A stretch of 64,000 nt of DNA from Betaproteobacteria bacterium (GTDB taxonomy: Bacteria; Pseudomonadota; Gammaproteobacteria; Burkholderiales; Usitatibacteraceae): the NCBI GenBank assembly GCA_016790765.1, contig JAEUMZ010000125.1, positions 1 to 64,000 on the forward strand, given 5' to 3'. Below the pieces are notes generated by a model. That model had not been told where the DNA came from and searched no databases. It worked only from the letters and a program-made list of their open reading frames with translations. Each line of letters starts with the position of its first letter. Position 1 is the first letter of the stretch. A program made the position numbers and the translations under genes. Below, piece after piece: positions 1-8,471 of the stretch.

Positions 1-468
1 CACGGATTCGAGCGTGTCGCCATCCTGGATTTCGACGTGCACCACGGCAACGGCACGGAGGACATCTTCCACGACGACGAGCGCGTGTTGCTGTGTTCGA
101 GCTTCCAGCACCCCTATTACCCGGGCACCGGCGCCAATTCAGGCAACGACCACATCATCCCCACGCCGCTGCCCGCGCGCACCGGCAGCGCAGCGTTCCG
201 GCGTGCGATCGAATCGACCTGGTTCCCGGCCATCGAGCGGTTCCGGCCGGAGTTTTTCATCATTTCGGCCGGCTTCGATGCACATGCGGACGACCCGCTC
301 GCCTACCTTGAACTGCACGAAGATGACTACACCTGGATCACCAAACGCATCGCGGGGTATGCCCGCGAATATGCCGGCGGGCGCATCGTGTCGGCGCTCG
401 AGGGGGGCTACAACCTCACCGCCCTGGGCCGCAGTGCCGTCGCGCACGTCGAGGTTCTGGCATCCTGA
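1..468 (+). CDS. histone deacetylase / acetoin utilisation (AcuC/AphA-like) family protein, 5' truncated by the window
   Basis: Zn-dependent amidohydrolase of the histone deacetylase fold. In bacteria these enzymes deacetylate acetyl-polyamines, acetylated proteins or other acetyl-amides, and the substrate cannot be told here. The frame is open from base 1 and shows the metal/catalytic signature DFDVHHGNGTED, then the SAGFDAHADDPL motif carrying a metal-ligand Asp, and the C-terminal EGGYNL motif. About 155 residues remain, so roughly the first half of a ~310-residue protein lies outside the window. The GTG at 37 is an internal Val codon within the DVHHGNGT motif and not the start. It is followed by a lepA promoter/hairpin region on the same strand. 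The family call is firm and the substrate is unknown. Confidence 0.9.
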   Translation, partial: HGFERVAILDFDVHHGNGTEDIFHDDERVLLCSSFQHPYYPGTGANSGNDHIIPTPLPARTGSAAFRRAIESTWFPAIERFRPEFFIISAGFDAHADDPLAYLELHEDDYTWITKRIAGYAREYAGGRIVSALEGGYNLTALGRSAVAHVEVLAS

Positions 469-502
469 TCGCGGGCATGATTGGCGGAAATCCCTGATTT
501 AT

Positions 503-532
503 TTGGATTTTTGGCTGCCGTTGGCGTAGAAT
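503..532 (+). promoter_or_regulatory. putative sigma-70 promoter for lepA
   Basis: TTGGAT (503-508) and TAGAAT (527-532) are separated by 18 bp, which fits a vegetative promoter. The start point would be near 539, giving a leader of about 50 nt before the lepA ATG that contains the hairpin at 555-582. Inferred from sequence only. Confidence 0.4.
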
Positions 533-554
533 TTCGGGTTGTTCGATCACCTCC

Positions 555-582
555 CAAGGGCACGCAAGGTGCCCTTGTTTTT
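555..582 (+). terminator. intrinsic-terminator-like hairpin in the lepA leader
   Basis: A perfect 9-bp stem, CAAGGGCAC (555-563) with GTGCCCTTG (569-577), encloses a 5-nt loop and is followed by five T (578-582). It ends only 9 nt before the lepA ATG and lies downstream of the candidate promoter. It could terminate the upstream deacetylase transcript, attenuate lepA, or both. The same eight-base arm AAGGGCAC recurs in the terminator after efp. Confidence 0.65.
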
Positions 583-591
583 GCCCGCCGC

Positions 592-2385
592 ATGAGCCTC
601 ATTCGCAACTTTTCCATCATCGCCCATATCGACCACGGCAAGTCCACGCTGGCCGATCGCATCATCGAACGCTGCGGGGGATTGAGTTCCCGCGAAATGG
701 AAGCCCAGGTGCTCGATTCGATGGACCTGGAGCGTGAACGCGGCATCACCATCAAGGCGCAGACCGCCGCCTTGACGTACAAAGCGCGCGACGGCCAGAC
801 CTATTCGTTGAACCTGATCGACACCCCCGGGCACGTGGATTTCTCCTACGAGGTCTCGCGATCGCTGTCCGCCTGCGAAGGCGCCCTGCTGGTGGTTGAT
901 GTCTCGCAAGGCGTGGAAGCCCAGACGGTGGCCAACTGCTATACCGCCATCGACGTCGGCGTGGAAGTGTTCCCGGTCCTGAACAAGATCGACCTTCCGC
1001 AGGCCGAGCCCGAGCGTGTCAAGGCCGAGATCGAGGACATCGTCGGCATCGACGCCTCGAATGCCGTCACTTGCAGCGCCAAGACGGGGCAGGGCATCGA
1101 CGACGTGATCGAGGCCGTGATCGCGCGGGTGCCGCCGCCGCGCGGCTCGCGCGACGCCCCGCTGAAGGCGCTCATCATCGATTCGTGGTTCGACAACTAC
1201 GTGGGCGTGGTGATGCTGGTTCGCGTGGTGGACGGCGTACTCAAGCCCAAGGACAACGTCCTGCTCATGGCCACCGGCGCCAAGCACCTGGTGGAGCAGG
1301 TGGGCGTATTCACGCCACGATCGGCGGCGCGCGAGGAGCTGGCGGCCGGCGGCGTCGGATTCGTGATCGCCGGCATCAAGGAATTGAAGGACGCCAAGGT
1401 CGGTGACACGATCACCATGGCCGACAAGCCGGCCGCCGAGGCATTGCCGGGCTTCAAGGAAATCAAGCCGCAGGTATTTGCCGGCCTGTACCCGGTGGAG
1501 TCGAACCAATATGAATCGCTGCGCGATGCGCTGACCAAGTTGCAGCTCAACGACGCCTCCCTGCGATTCGAGCCGGAGACCTCGCAGGCCCTCGGATTCG
1601 GGTTCCGTTGTGGCTTCCTGGGGCTGCTCCACATGGAGATCGTGCAGGAACGCCTGGAGCGCGAGTTCGACCAGGACCTGATCACCACGGCACCGACGGT
1701 GATCTACCAGGTGGTCATGAAGGATGGCTCGGTGATCGACATCGAGAACCCGTCGCGCCTGCCCGATCAATCCAAGATCGAGGAAATCCGCGAGCCGATC
1801 ATCACCGCCACCATGCTCATGCCGCAAGAGTACGTCGGGCCGGTGATGACGTTGTGCAACCAGAAGCGCGGCACCCAGATCAACATGGAGTACCACGGCC
1901 GCCAGGTGATCCTGAAATACGACATGCCGATGAACGAAGTGGTGATGGATTTCTTCGACAAGCTGAAGTCCATCTCGCGCGGCTACGCGTCGCTTGACTA
2001 CGACTTCAAGGAGTACCGCGCCGACGACCTGGTCAAGCTCGACGTCTTGATCAACGGCGACAAGGTTGATGCGCTGTCGCTGATCGTCCACCGTGCCAGC
2101 AGCCAGTACCGCGGCCGCGAACTGGCGGCGAAGATGCGCACGCTGATCCCGCGGCAGATGTTCGACGTGGCGGTGCAGGCGGCGATCGGCTCGGCCATCA
2201 TCGCGCGCGAGAACATCAAGGCGCTGCGGAAGAACGTGCTGGCCAAGTGCTACGGCGGCGACATCACCCGCAAGCGCAAGCTCCTGGAAAAGCAGAAGGC
2301 CGGCAAAAAGCGCATGAAGCAGGTCGGCAACGTGGAGATCCCGCAGGAGGCCTTTCTGGCCATCCTGCAGGTGGACAACAAGTAA
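592..2385 (+). CDS. lepA: elongation factor 4 (LepA), back-translocating ribosomal GTPase
   Basis: Ribosome-associated GTPase that can remobilise stalled or wrongly translocated ribosomes and influences initiation. The 597-residue product begins [19 protein letters not shown], with the P-loop at residues 11-19, the DTPGHVDF G3 motif and the NKIDL G4 motif. EF-G-like domains and the LepA-specific C-terminal domain follow. Length matches the family (~600). The ATG at 592 was chosen because family members start just before the [15 protein letters not shown] block, although the frame stays open upstream to 481. No good Shine-Dalgarno sequence precedes it, and a terminator-like hairpin ends 9 nt upstream. 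The lepA-lepB neighbourhood is typical of betaproteobacteria. Confidence 0.97.
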   Translation: MSLIRNFSIIAHIDHGKSTLADRIIERCGGLSSREMEAQVLDSMDLERERGITIKAQTAALTYKARDGQTYSLNLIDTPGHVDFSYEVSRSLSACEGALLVVDVSQGVEAQTVANCYTAIDVGVEVFPVLNKIDLPQAEPERVKAEIEDIVGIDASNAVTCSAKTGQGIDDVIEAVIARVPPPRGSRDAPLKALIIDSWFDNYVGVVMLVRVVDGVLKPKDNVLLMATGAKHLVEQVGVFTPRSAAREELAAGGVGFVIAGIKELKDAKVGDTITMADKPAAEALPGFKEIKPQVFAGLYPVESNQYESLRDALTKLQLNDASLRFEPETSQALGFGFRCGFLGLLHMEIVQERLEREFDQDLITTAPTVIYQVVMKDGSVIDIENPSRLPDQSKIEEIREPIITATMLMPQEYVGPVMTLCNQKRGTQINMEYHGRQVILKYDMPMNEVVMDFFDKLKSISRGYASLDYDFKEYRADDLVKLDVLINGDKVDALSLIVHRASSQYRGRELAAKMRTLIPRQMFDVAVQAAIGSAIIARENIKALRKNVLAKCYGGDITRKRKLLEKQKAGKKRMKQVGNVEIPQEAFLAILQVDNK

Positions 2386-2492
2386 GGCGGGGTATCCGTG
2401 CCGCCAAACCGGGGATTCGTCTCGCGGGGGCGGAAACCAGTTCCGGCAGCAGGCAGAATCCGGCAATCCGTTTCAATGGGAAGACGATCGTC

Positions 2493-3503
2493 ATGAATTG
2501 GGAAAGCATTGGCTGGTGGGCGTTGGCGATCTCGGCTGCGGTCATTGTCGCGAGCTTCTTCGTGGCACGGCCTGCAACGTCGCCGCAAGGGGCGGCCGGT
2601 GCGACCGCCACCGAGCAGCCGCATCCAGTGCATGCCTGGCTGGAGTTCGCCTGGCCGGTGTTCTTCATCGCCTGCATGGGCATGTTGACGCTCAAGGAAG
2701 TGATGAGCTTTGCCGCCGTCCTGTTGCTGGCCACGGTGCTGACCGGCGTTATCTGGGCGATCGACCATTGGCTGTTGCGCAAGCGGCGCCAGTCCGCCGT
2801 CGAGCCGGTGCTGGTCGAGATGGCACGCAGCTTTTTCCCGGTGCTCGCCATCGTGTTCCTGCTGCGTTCGTTCCTGTACGAGCCGTTCAAGATTCCGTCC
2901 GAATCGATGCTGCCGACACTGGAAGCGGGCGATTTCATCCTGGTCAACAAATTCACCTATGGCATCCGCATCCCGGTGCTCAACGAAAAAGTCTCGGAAG
3001 GAACGCCCCCGAAGCGCGGAGACGTCATGGTGTTCCGCTATCCGGTGGACGCACGCAAGGATTTCATCAAGCGCATCGTCGGCATCCCGGGCGACACCGT
3101 CACTTACAAGAACAAGCGGCTTTCGATCAACGGCAACCCGCTTCCGGTTGCGGTGAAGGGCACGCAGACCCGCGCGGATTCAAACCTGCTGCTGAGGCAA
3201 TTCGAGGTCCTCGAGGAAAAGCTCGGCGACAAGCCGCACCTCGCATACGCGGATCCGGTGGTGCCGAGCGTCAACCTGGCCGGTGTCCGCGCCTTTCCCA
3301 ATGTGGAGAATTGCGAATACAATAATGAGGGCGTGACTTGCAGGGTCCCTGAAGGCCATTTCTTCATGATGGGCGACAATCGCGACAACAGCGACGACAG
3401 CCGTTATTGGGGTTTTGTGCCGGAGAAGAACATCGTCGGCAAGGCAGTCCTGATCTGGATGAATTTCGGTGCCTGGAAGCGCGTTGGAACCCGCATCGAG
3501 TAG
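2493..3503 (+). CDS. lepB: signal peptidase I
   Basis: Inner-membrane serine protease that removes signal peptides from exported proteins. The 336-residue product has N-terminal hydrophobic segments at about residues 7-24, 50-65 and 68-90, then the periplasmic catalytic domain. The nucleophile is Ser138 in PSESMLPTL and the general-base Lys is Lys193 in DFIKRIVGIPGD. The GDNRDNSDDSR box is near the C-terminus. The ATG at 2493 was preferred over earlier in-frame codons because it begins a plausible membrane-anchor sequence and has GGGAAG upstream. It follows lepA after about 107 nt and precedes a DUF4845 gene, a standard betaproteobacterial order. Confidence 0.96.
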   Translation: MNWESIGWWALAISAAVIVASFFVARPATSPQGAAGATATEQPHPVHAWLEFAWPVFFIACMGMLTLKEVMSFAAVLLLATVLTGVIWAIDHWLLRKRRQSAVEPVLVEMARSFFPVLAIVFLLRSFLYEPFKIPSESMLPTLEAGDFILVNKFTYGIRIPVLNEKVSEGTPPKRGDVMVFRYPVDARKDFIKRIVGIPGDTVTYKNKRLSINGNPLPVAVKGTQTRADSNLLLRQFEVLEEKLGDKPHLAYADPVVPSVNLAGVRAFPNVENCEYNNEGVTCRVPEGHFFMMGDNRDNSDDSRYWGFVPEKNIVGKAVLIWMNFGAWKRVGTRIE

Positions 3504-3540
3504 GCCCGTTGAACCGGATTTGTTTCCAACAAGGATGAAC

Positions 3541-3921
3541 ATGAGATCGCATTCACTTGGACCGAAGCGCCAGCGCGGCGTCAGTTTCATCATGTTGATG
3601 GTGTACTTCGCCATGGCGGGCGCGTTGGCGCTGCTGGGCATGAAGGTCGTTCCGGCCTACCTCGACTACCTGACGGTGAAAAAGATCTTCGCCAGCATGT
3701 CCAACAGCGAGGAAGTCCGGTCGGGAACGGTGCAGGAGATCCGCAAGAGTTTCGACCGCCGCGCAACGATCGACTACCAGAAGTCGGTCACCATGGACGA
3801 TCTGGAGATCACCAAGGAAGGCAACGAGACCGTGGTCTCCGCCACGTGGCAGGCCAAGATCCCGTTGTTCATCGGATGGACCCTGTTGATCGATTTCACC
3901 GCGAGCACCTCGGAAAAGTAG
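3541..3921 (+). CDS. DUF4845 domain-containing small membrane protein
   Basis: 126-residue protein of unknown function. An RQRGVSFIMLMVYFAMAGALALLGMKVVPAY segment near the N-terminus resembles a type IV pilin-like membrane anchor, and a short periplasmic domain with a second hydrophobic patch (IPLFIGWTLLIDF) follows. This family is found almost always between lepB and rnc in beta- and gammaproteobacteria. Of two in-frame ATGs (3535 and 3541) the second is preferred because AAGG at 3531-3534 is then six bases upstream. No catalytic motif is visible, so the function is open. Confidence 0.85.
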   Translation: MRSHSLGPKRQRGVSFIMLMVYFAMAGALALLGMKVVPAYLDYLTVKKIFASMSNSEEVRSGTVQEIRKSFDRRATIDYQKSVTMDDLEITKEGNETVVSATWQAKIPLFIGWTLLIDFTASTSEK

Positions 3922-3946
3922 GGGTGCTTGTCGCGGCGATCGCCCG

Positions 3947-4627
3947 ATGAAACCGGTCGGCTTGGAAAGCACGATCGGCCACCCATTTGCCCAGCCGGAG
4001 CACCTCGTTCAGGCGCTGACGCATCGCAGCTTTGGTTCGCCCCACAACGAACGGCTGGAATTCCTCGGCGACAGCGTGCTGAATTGCCGGGTGGCGTCGC
4101 TGCTGTTCGAGCGGTTCGCGACCATGCCGGAAGGTGATCTGAGCCGGATTCGCGCCAACCTGGTGAACCAGGCCACATTGGCACGCCTGGCCAATGACCT
4201 CGGCCTGGGGGACCATTTGCGGCTGGGAGAGGGCGAATTGAAATCGGGCGGCGCGTTCCGCGCCTCCATCCTTGCGGACGCCTACGAGGCGGTACTCGGC
4301 GCGATCTTCCTCGATGCCGGCTTCGAGGCCGCCGGACGCGTGATCGACCGGCACTTCCATCCGCTGATCAACGACCCGGCCGGCATCATCCAGGGGAAGG
4401 ACCCCAAGACCCAGTTGCAGGAGTGGCTGCAAGGCCGGCGCCAGGCGCTGCCGGAGTATCGCGTGCTGCGCATCGAAGGCGCGCATCACCAGCAGCACTT
4501 CGTTGTGGAATGCCGGGTCGCGTCGAAAAATCTGGCCAGCGAAGGCGGCGGCACCAGCCGGCGGGTCGCGGAACAGCAGGCCGCCAGCGCCATGCTCGCC
4601 AAACTGGCGCAAGGCGCGGGAGCCTGA
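3947..4627 (+). CDS. rnc: ribonuclease III
   Basis: Double-strand-specific endoribonuclease that processes rRNA precursors and structured mRNAs. The 226-residue product has the signature NERLEFLGDSVL at residues 34-45 (Glu38 and Asp42 catalytic) and the second metal site DAYEAVLGAIF (Asp111, Glu114). The C-terminal dsRNA-binding domain begins around residue 150 (DPKTQLQEWLQ) and ends with RVAEQQAASAMLAKL. It is separated by one base from era, which suggests a transcriptional unit with era and recO as in many proteobacteria. Confidence 0.97.
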   Translation: MKPVGLESTIGHPFAQPEHLVQALTHRSFGSPHNERLEFLGDSVLNCRVASLLFERFATMPEGDLSRIRANLVNQATLARLANDLGLGDHLRLGEGELKSGGAFRASILADAYEAVLGAIFLDAGFEAAGRVIDRHFHPLINDPAGIIQGKDPKTQLQEWLQGRRQALPEYRVLRIEGAHHQQHFVVECRVASKNLASEGGGTSRRVAEQQAASAMLAKLAQGAGA

Positions 4628-4628
4628 C

Positions 4629-5510
4629 ATGTCGTTTCGATGTGGCGCCATCGCGATTGCCGGCCGGCCCAACGTCGGCAAGTCGACGCTGCTCAACCAT
4701 TTGGTGGGTCAAAAGGTCAGCATCACCTCGCGCCGCTCGCAGACCACGCGCCATCGCGTGGCCGGCATCCTGACCGAGGACCAGGCCCAGTTCGTGTTTC
4801 TCGATACCCCCGGCTTGCAGAACACGCAACGCAATGCCCTGAACCGGGTGCTCAACCGGACGGCGGCGCAAACCGCGCGGGATGCAGACGTGGTGCTGTT
4901 CCTGGTCGAGGCGGGACGCTTCCGCGACGAGGACAATACCGCGCTGCGCCATGTCGTCACGCCGGCCCCGCTGGTGCTGGTCGTGACCAAGTGCGACTTG
5001 GTCAAGGATCGCGCCAAGTTGATGGACTTCCTGTCGATGATGTCGGCCATGCGGGAGTTCGCGGCCATCGTCCCGGTCAGCGTGAAGGAACCGAAGTCCG
5101 TGGCGGCATTGAAGTCCGCCGTACGCAACCTGCTGCCGGAGGACGGTCCACGATACGACGGTGAGGCATTCACCGACCGCTCGGAGCGTTTCATGGCCGC
5201 GGAGTTCGTGCGCGAAAAGGTATTCCGCCAACTGGGCGACGAATTGCCGTACGCAACGAGCGTGGTGATCGAGAAATTCGAAACCGAGGGCAACTTGCGC
5301 CGCATCGCGGCGACCATCGTGGTGGAGAAGCCCAGCCAGCGCGCGATCCTGATCGGTGAAAAGGGCGAACGCCTGAAACGCATCGGGACCGATGCGCGCA
5401 AGGACATGGAGGCCACGTTCGGATCCAAGGTGTTCCTCGAACTCTGGGTACGGGTCAAGAAGGGTTGGTCGGATGACGCCGCACTGGTGCGGCAGTACGG
5501 CTATGAATGA
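4629..5510 (+). CDS. era: GTPase Era, 16S rRNA/30S assembly factor
   Basis: GTPase needed for 30S maturation that binds the 3' end of 16S rRNA through a C-terminal KH domain. The 293-residue protein has G1 GRPNVGKS (12-19), G3 DTPG (59-62) and a KH segment around EKPSQRAILIGEKGERLKRIG. The G4 motif reads TKCD (120-123) where NKxD is usual, so Thr replaces the guanine-contacting Asn. The ATG at 4629 follows the rnc stop by one base. The earlier in-frame start inside rnc would add unrelated residues. The 3' end overlaps recO by 8 bases. Confidence 0.96.
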   Translation: MSFRCGAIAIAGRPNVGKSTLLNHLVGQKVSITSRRSQTTRHRVAGILTEDQAQFVFLDTPGLQNTQRNALNRVLNRTAAQTARDADVVLFLVEAGRFRDEDNTALRHVVTPAPLVLVVTKCDLVKDRAKLMDFLSMMSAMREFAAIVPVSVKEPKSVAALKSAVRNLLPEDGPRYDGEAFTDRSERFMAAEFVREKVFRQLGDELPYATSVVIEKFETEGNLRRIAATIVVEKPSQRAILIGEKGERLKRIGTDARKDMEATFGSKVFLELWVRVKKGWSDDAALVRQYGYE

Positions 5511-6294
5511 CCTTGCCGCCGGGCGGCGCGCCGGCCTGGTGGAAAAGCCGGCCAAGTCCAGTTCGCAGGTCACGGATCGCGCGTTCGTATTGCATGCGTG
5601 GCCCTGGCGGGAAACCAGTGCCATCGTCGAGGCATTCACGCCGGCGCACGGAAGGATCGGGCTGGTGGCCAAGGGCGCCAAGCGGCCGAAAAGCGCAATT
5701 CGCGGCGTCTTGCAACTGTTTCAACCCTTGCACCTGCAATGGTTCGGCCGGTCGGAGATGAAGACACTCAAGTCAGCGGAACACGACCGGTTTCTTCCCC
5801 AAATGGCCGGCCCGGCGCTGGTCTCTGCGTTCTATCTGAACGAACTGGTGATGAAATTGACGCACCGGGAAGTGCCGAACGAAGGATTGTTCGAAGCGTA
5901 TGCGGCAGCACTGGAGGCGCTGTCGGCCATCAGCCTGGAGAGGGGACGGCGCGGGGATGTCGCCGCCGTGCTGCGGCGGTTCGAAGTCGCACTCATGCGC
6001 GAACTGGGGTACGGCCTGCGCCTTGAACAAGAGGCGGATTCGCATCAGCCGGTCAGCGCCGCGGAGCGCTATTGGTACGTGGCCGACCGCGGGGCTGTGA
6101 GGGTCGCGCACACGGCGATGCAACAGGGCGATGTCCTAGAATTGAGTGGCAAGACCTTGGTGGACATGGCCGACGATGATTATCGAGATCCGCAGACGCT
6201 CGCGGAAGCCAAGTTCCTGATGCGCCACCTGATCGGCCGTCTGCTGGGCGACAAGGTCATTTTTTCCCGGACCCTGATGCGCGAAATGAAATGA
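5503..6294 (+). CDS. recO: DNA repair protein RecO
   Basis: Recombination mediator that works with RecR and RecA at single-strand gaps and anneals SSB-coated DNA. The 263-residue product has an N-terminal OB fold (about residues 24-95, from [39 protein letters not shown]) followed by the helical RecO_C domain. No zinc-binding cysteine cluster is seen, as in many proteobacterial RecO proteins. The ATG at 5503 overlaps the era stop, and the stop overlaps the pdxJ ATG in an ATGA junction. Tight translational coupling with era and pdxJ is implied. Confidence 0.93.
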   Translation: MNDLAAGRRAGLVEKPAKSSSQVTDRAFVLHAWPWRETSAIVEAFTPAHGRIGLVAKGAKRPKSAIRGVLQLFQPLHLQWFGRSEMKTLKSAEHDRFLPQMAGPALVSAFYLNELVMKLTHREVPNEGLFEAYAAALEALSAISLERGRRGDVAAVLRRFEVALMRELGYGLRLEQEADSHQPVSAAERYWYVADRGAVRVAHTAMQQGDVLELSGKTLVDMADDDYRDPQTLAEAKFLMRHLIGRLLGDKVIFSRTLMREMK

Positions 6295-7064
6295 TCGAAC
6301 TCGGCGTCAATATCGACCACGTCGCCACCTTGCGCCAGGCACGGCGCACCTACGAGCCGGACCCCGTCTGGGCCGCCGTAGAGGCGCACCTGGGCGGCGC
6401 GGATGGCATCACGGTGCATTTGCGCGAGGACCGTCGCCATATCCAGGACGCCGACGTGCGCCGCCTCCGGGAGCTCACGCACATCAAGCTCAACCTGGAG
6501 ATGGCGGCCACTTCCGAGATGGTCGGCATTGCCGTGGACCTGAAGCCGGAAATGGCGATGCTGGTGCCGGAAGGCCGCCATGAAGTCACCACCGAAGGCG
6601 GCCTCGACATCGTGGCGCAGGAAGCCCGGCTGGCGGACGTGGTGTCGCGCCTGGCCGGCGCCGGCATTGTCGTCAGCGTGTTCATCGACGCGGACCTGCG
6701 CCAGGTGGAGGCGGCCCAGCGCATCGGCGCCAAGGTGTGCGAGATCCACACCGGACCGTATGCCCATGCGTTCTATGGCAAGGGGCGGGATGCCGAGTCC
6801 GCCGCCGTCGTGGCCGAATTGGACCAGATCCGCGCGGCGGGACAGGCCATTCGCAGCCTCGGCATGCGGTTCAATGCCGGTCATGCGCTCAACTACGCCA
6901 ATGTCAAACCGGTGGCCGCCATTCCCGGCGTGCGCGAACTGCACATCGGCCATGCCATCGTCAGCCGTGCCGTATTCGTGGGCCTGCGTGAAGCCGTGCG
7001 CGAAATGAAGCGCCTGATGGTGGAGGCGCGCACCGAGCGCGGGTTGGACGGCGCACGGCCATGA
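6291..7064 (+). CDS. pdxJ: pyridoxine 5'-phosphate synthase
   Basis: Last ring-closing step of the DXP-dependent vitamin B6 pathway: condenses 1-deoxy-D-xylulose 5-phosphate with 3-amino-2-oxopropyl phosphate to give pyridoxine 5'-phosphate. The 257-residue TIM-barrel protein opens with [18 protein letters not shown] and contains [13 protein letters not shown], the EIHTGPYA region and the C-terminal [14 protein letters not shown]. Length is close to the family norm (~245). It overlaps recO and acpS by four bases each (ATGA junctions), the conserved recO-pdxJ-acpS order. Confidence 0.96.
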   Translation: MIELGVNIDHVATLRQARRTYEPDPVWAAVEAHLGGADGITVHLREDRRHIQDADVRRLRELTHIKLNLEMAATSEMVGIAVDLKPEMAMLVPEGRHEVTTEGGLDIVAQEARLADVVSRLAGAGIVVSVFIDADLRQVEAAQRIGAKVCEIHTGPYAHAFYGKGRDAESAAVVAELDQIRAAGQAIRSLGMRFNAGHALNYANVKPVAAIPGVRELHIGHAIVSRAVFVGLREAVREMKRLMVEARTERGLDGARP

Positions 7065-7438
7065 TTCACGGCATCGGTACCGACCTGGCCAACGTGAAGC
7101 GCATCGAGGAGGCGCTGTTCAGGCACGGCGACCGGTTCCTGCACCGGATCCTGACCGAGGAAGAGGTCCGGGAATACGCCGGCAGTGCGCAGCCTGCGCG
7201 CTTCCTGGCCAAGCGCTTTGCCGCGAAGGAGGCTTTTTCCAAGGCCTGGGGCAGCGGCATAGGCGCGGAAGTGGGATGGCACGACATCTCGGTGAGCCAC
7301 GACGCCAAGGGCCGCCCGTTGATCGTTCCGGGAAAGCGCATGGCCACGGATATGCGCGACCGCGCCCTCACCGCGCACCTGACTTTGACAGACGAAGGCG
7401 ATCACGCGATGGCCTTTGTGGTTTTGGAGACGCCATGA
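7061..7438 (+). CDS. acpS: holo-[acyl-carrier-protein] synthase
   Basis: Transfers 4'-phosphopantetheine from CoA to apo-ACP, activating fatty acid synthesis. The 125-residue protein has the characteristic [16 protein letters not shown] start with the Mg-binding Asp, and the second motif [21 protein letters not shown] containing KRFAAKEA. Length is typical of the AcpS type. The four-base overlaps with pdxJ and nagZ indicate an operon. Confidence 0.96.
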   Translation: MIHGIGTDLANVKRIEEALFRHGDRFLHRILTEEEVREYAGSAQPARFLAKRFAAKEAFSKAWGSGIGAEVGWHDISVSHDAKGRPLIVPGKRMATDMRDRALTAHLTLTDEGDHAMAFVVLETP

Positions 7439-8463
7439 CTTTGCACCTGCCCCTGGGCCCGGTAATGACCGACGTCGCGGGATTGGACCTGACTGCCGAC
7501 GACATCCGCCGCCTGTCCCACCCCCTGGTGGGGGGCGCGATCCTGTTTGCGCGCAACTACCGCGACCCGGAACAGTTGCGCATACTGACTGCGGCGATTC
7601 ACGATCTGCGCTCGCCGTCGCTGCCGATCTGCGTGGACCACGAAGGAGGGCGCGTGCAGCGTTTCCGGGACGGATTCACTCCCATCCCGCCCATGCGAGA
7701 GCTGGGCAGGCTGTGGGATCGATCGCCCGTCGATGCGCTTGCCTTGGCACGCGCCATCGGCGTCATCATCGGTCACGAACTGGCGAGCCACGGCGTAGAT
7801 TTCAGCTTCACGCCGGTGCTCGACATCGACTATGGCGAGTCCGCGGTGATCGGCCATCGCGCTTTTCACGCCGACCCGGCCGCCATTGCGGCCCTGGCGC
7901 GCGCGTTGATGCTGGGGCTCAACGAAGCGGGCATGACCAACGTGGGCAAGCATTTTCCCGGGCACGGCTATGTACGCGCGGATTCGCACCACGAAATCCC
8001 GGTCGACGAGCGAGAATTTGCCGACATCTGGGAGAAGGACTTGTTGCCGTTTCGCGCGCTGTCCGACGGCACGATGGGGGGTGTGATGCCGGCGCATGTG
8101 ACCTACCCGAAGTTCGACCGCCATCCCGCCGGCTTCTCCGAAAAGTGGCTGAAGGATGTGCTGCGAGGGCGGCTGGGGTTCGACGGCGTGATCTTCAGCG
8201 ACGACTTGTCCATGGAAGGCGCGAGTGCGGCCGGCAACGTGGTCGAGCGCGCACTGGCGGCCCTGGGTGCGGGCTGCGACGTGGTGCTGATCTGCAATGA
8301 CCCGGTCAAGGCCGACGAACTCCTGGCCGGTCTGTCGGCGGCCGGCACCGGCATCGCCCCCGAACTGGCCCGCCGGCTCGACACCTTGCGCGCGAAATCG
8401 CGCGACGCGCAATACGCAGATGCGCGCCAGCGCCTTGCGCATGCCGGGCTGGCCCCCGCCTGA
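7435..8463 (+). CDS. nagZ: beta-N-acetylhexosaminidase NagZ (GH3)
   Basis: Cytoplasmic glycosidase of peptidoglycan recycling that removes GlcNAc from GlcNAc-anhydroMurNAc muropeptides. The 342-residue GH3 protein contains CVDHEGGRVQRF, the KHFPGHG motif and DSHHEIPVD loop that supply the acid/base His-Asp pair, and the SDDLSMEGA nucleophile motif. The ATG at 7435 overlaps the acpS end. The open frame upstream to 7276 lies inside acpS and was discarded. No signal peptide is present, in keeping with a cytoplasmic role. Confidence 0.96.
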   Translation: MTLHLPLGPVMTDVAGLDLTADDIRRLSHPLVGGAILFARNYRDPEQLRILTAAIHDLRSPSLPICVDHEGGRVQRFRDGFTPIPPMRELGRLWDRSPVDALALARAIGVIIGHELASHGVDFSFTPVLDIDYGESAVIGHRAFHADPAAIAALARALMLGLNEAGMTNVGKHFPGHGYVRADSHHEIPVDEREFADIWEKDLLPFRALSDGTMGGVMPAHVTYPKFDRHPAGFSEKWLKDVLRGRLGFDGVIFSDDLSMEGASAAGNVVERALAALGAGCDVVLICNDPVKADELLAGLSAAGTGIAPELARRLDTLRAKSRDAQYADARQRLAHAGLAPA

Positions 8464-8471
8464 AGCCCCTC

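Noticed and set aside
547-2466. 639-codon minus-strand open frame opposite lepA (and similar long antisense frames opposite uvrC, the giant glycosyltransferase and prsT)
   Set aside because: These mirror strongly conserved genes on the other strand, are biased toward Arg, His, Ala and Gly as expected for antisense of GC-rich codons, and show no family motif.
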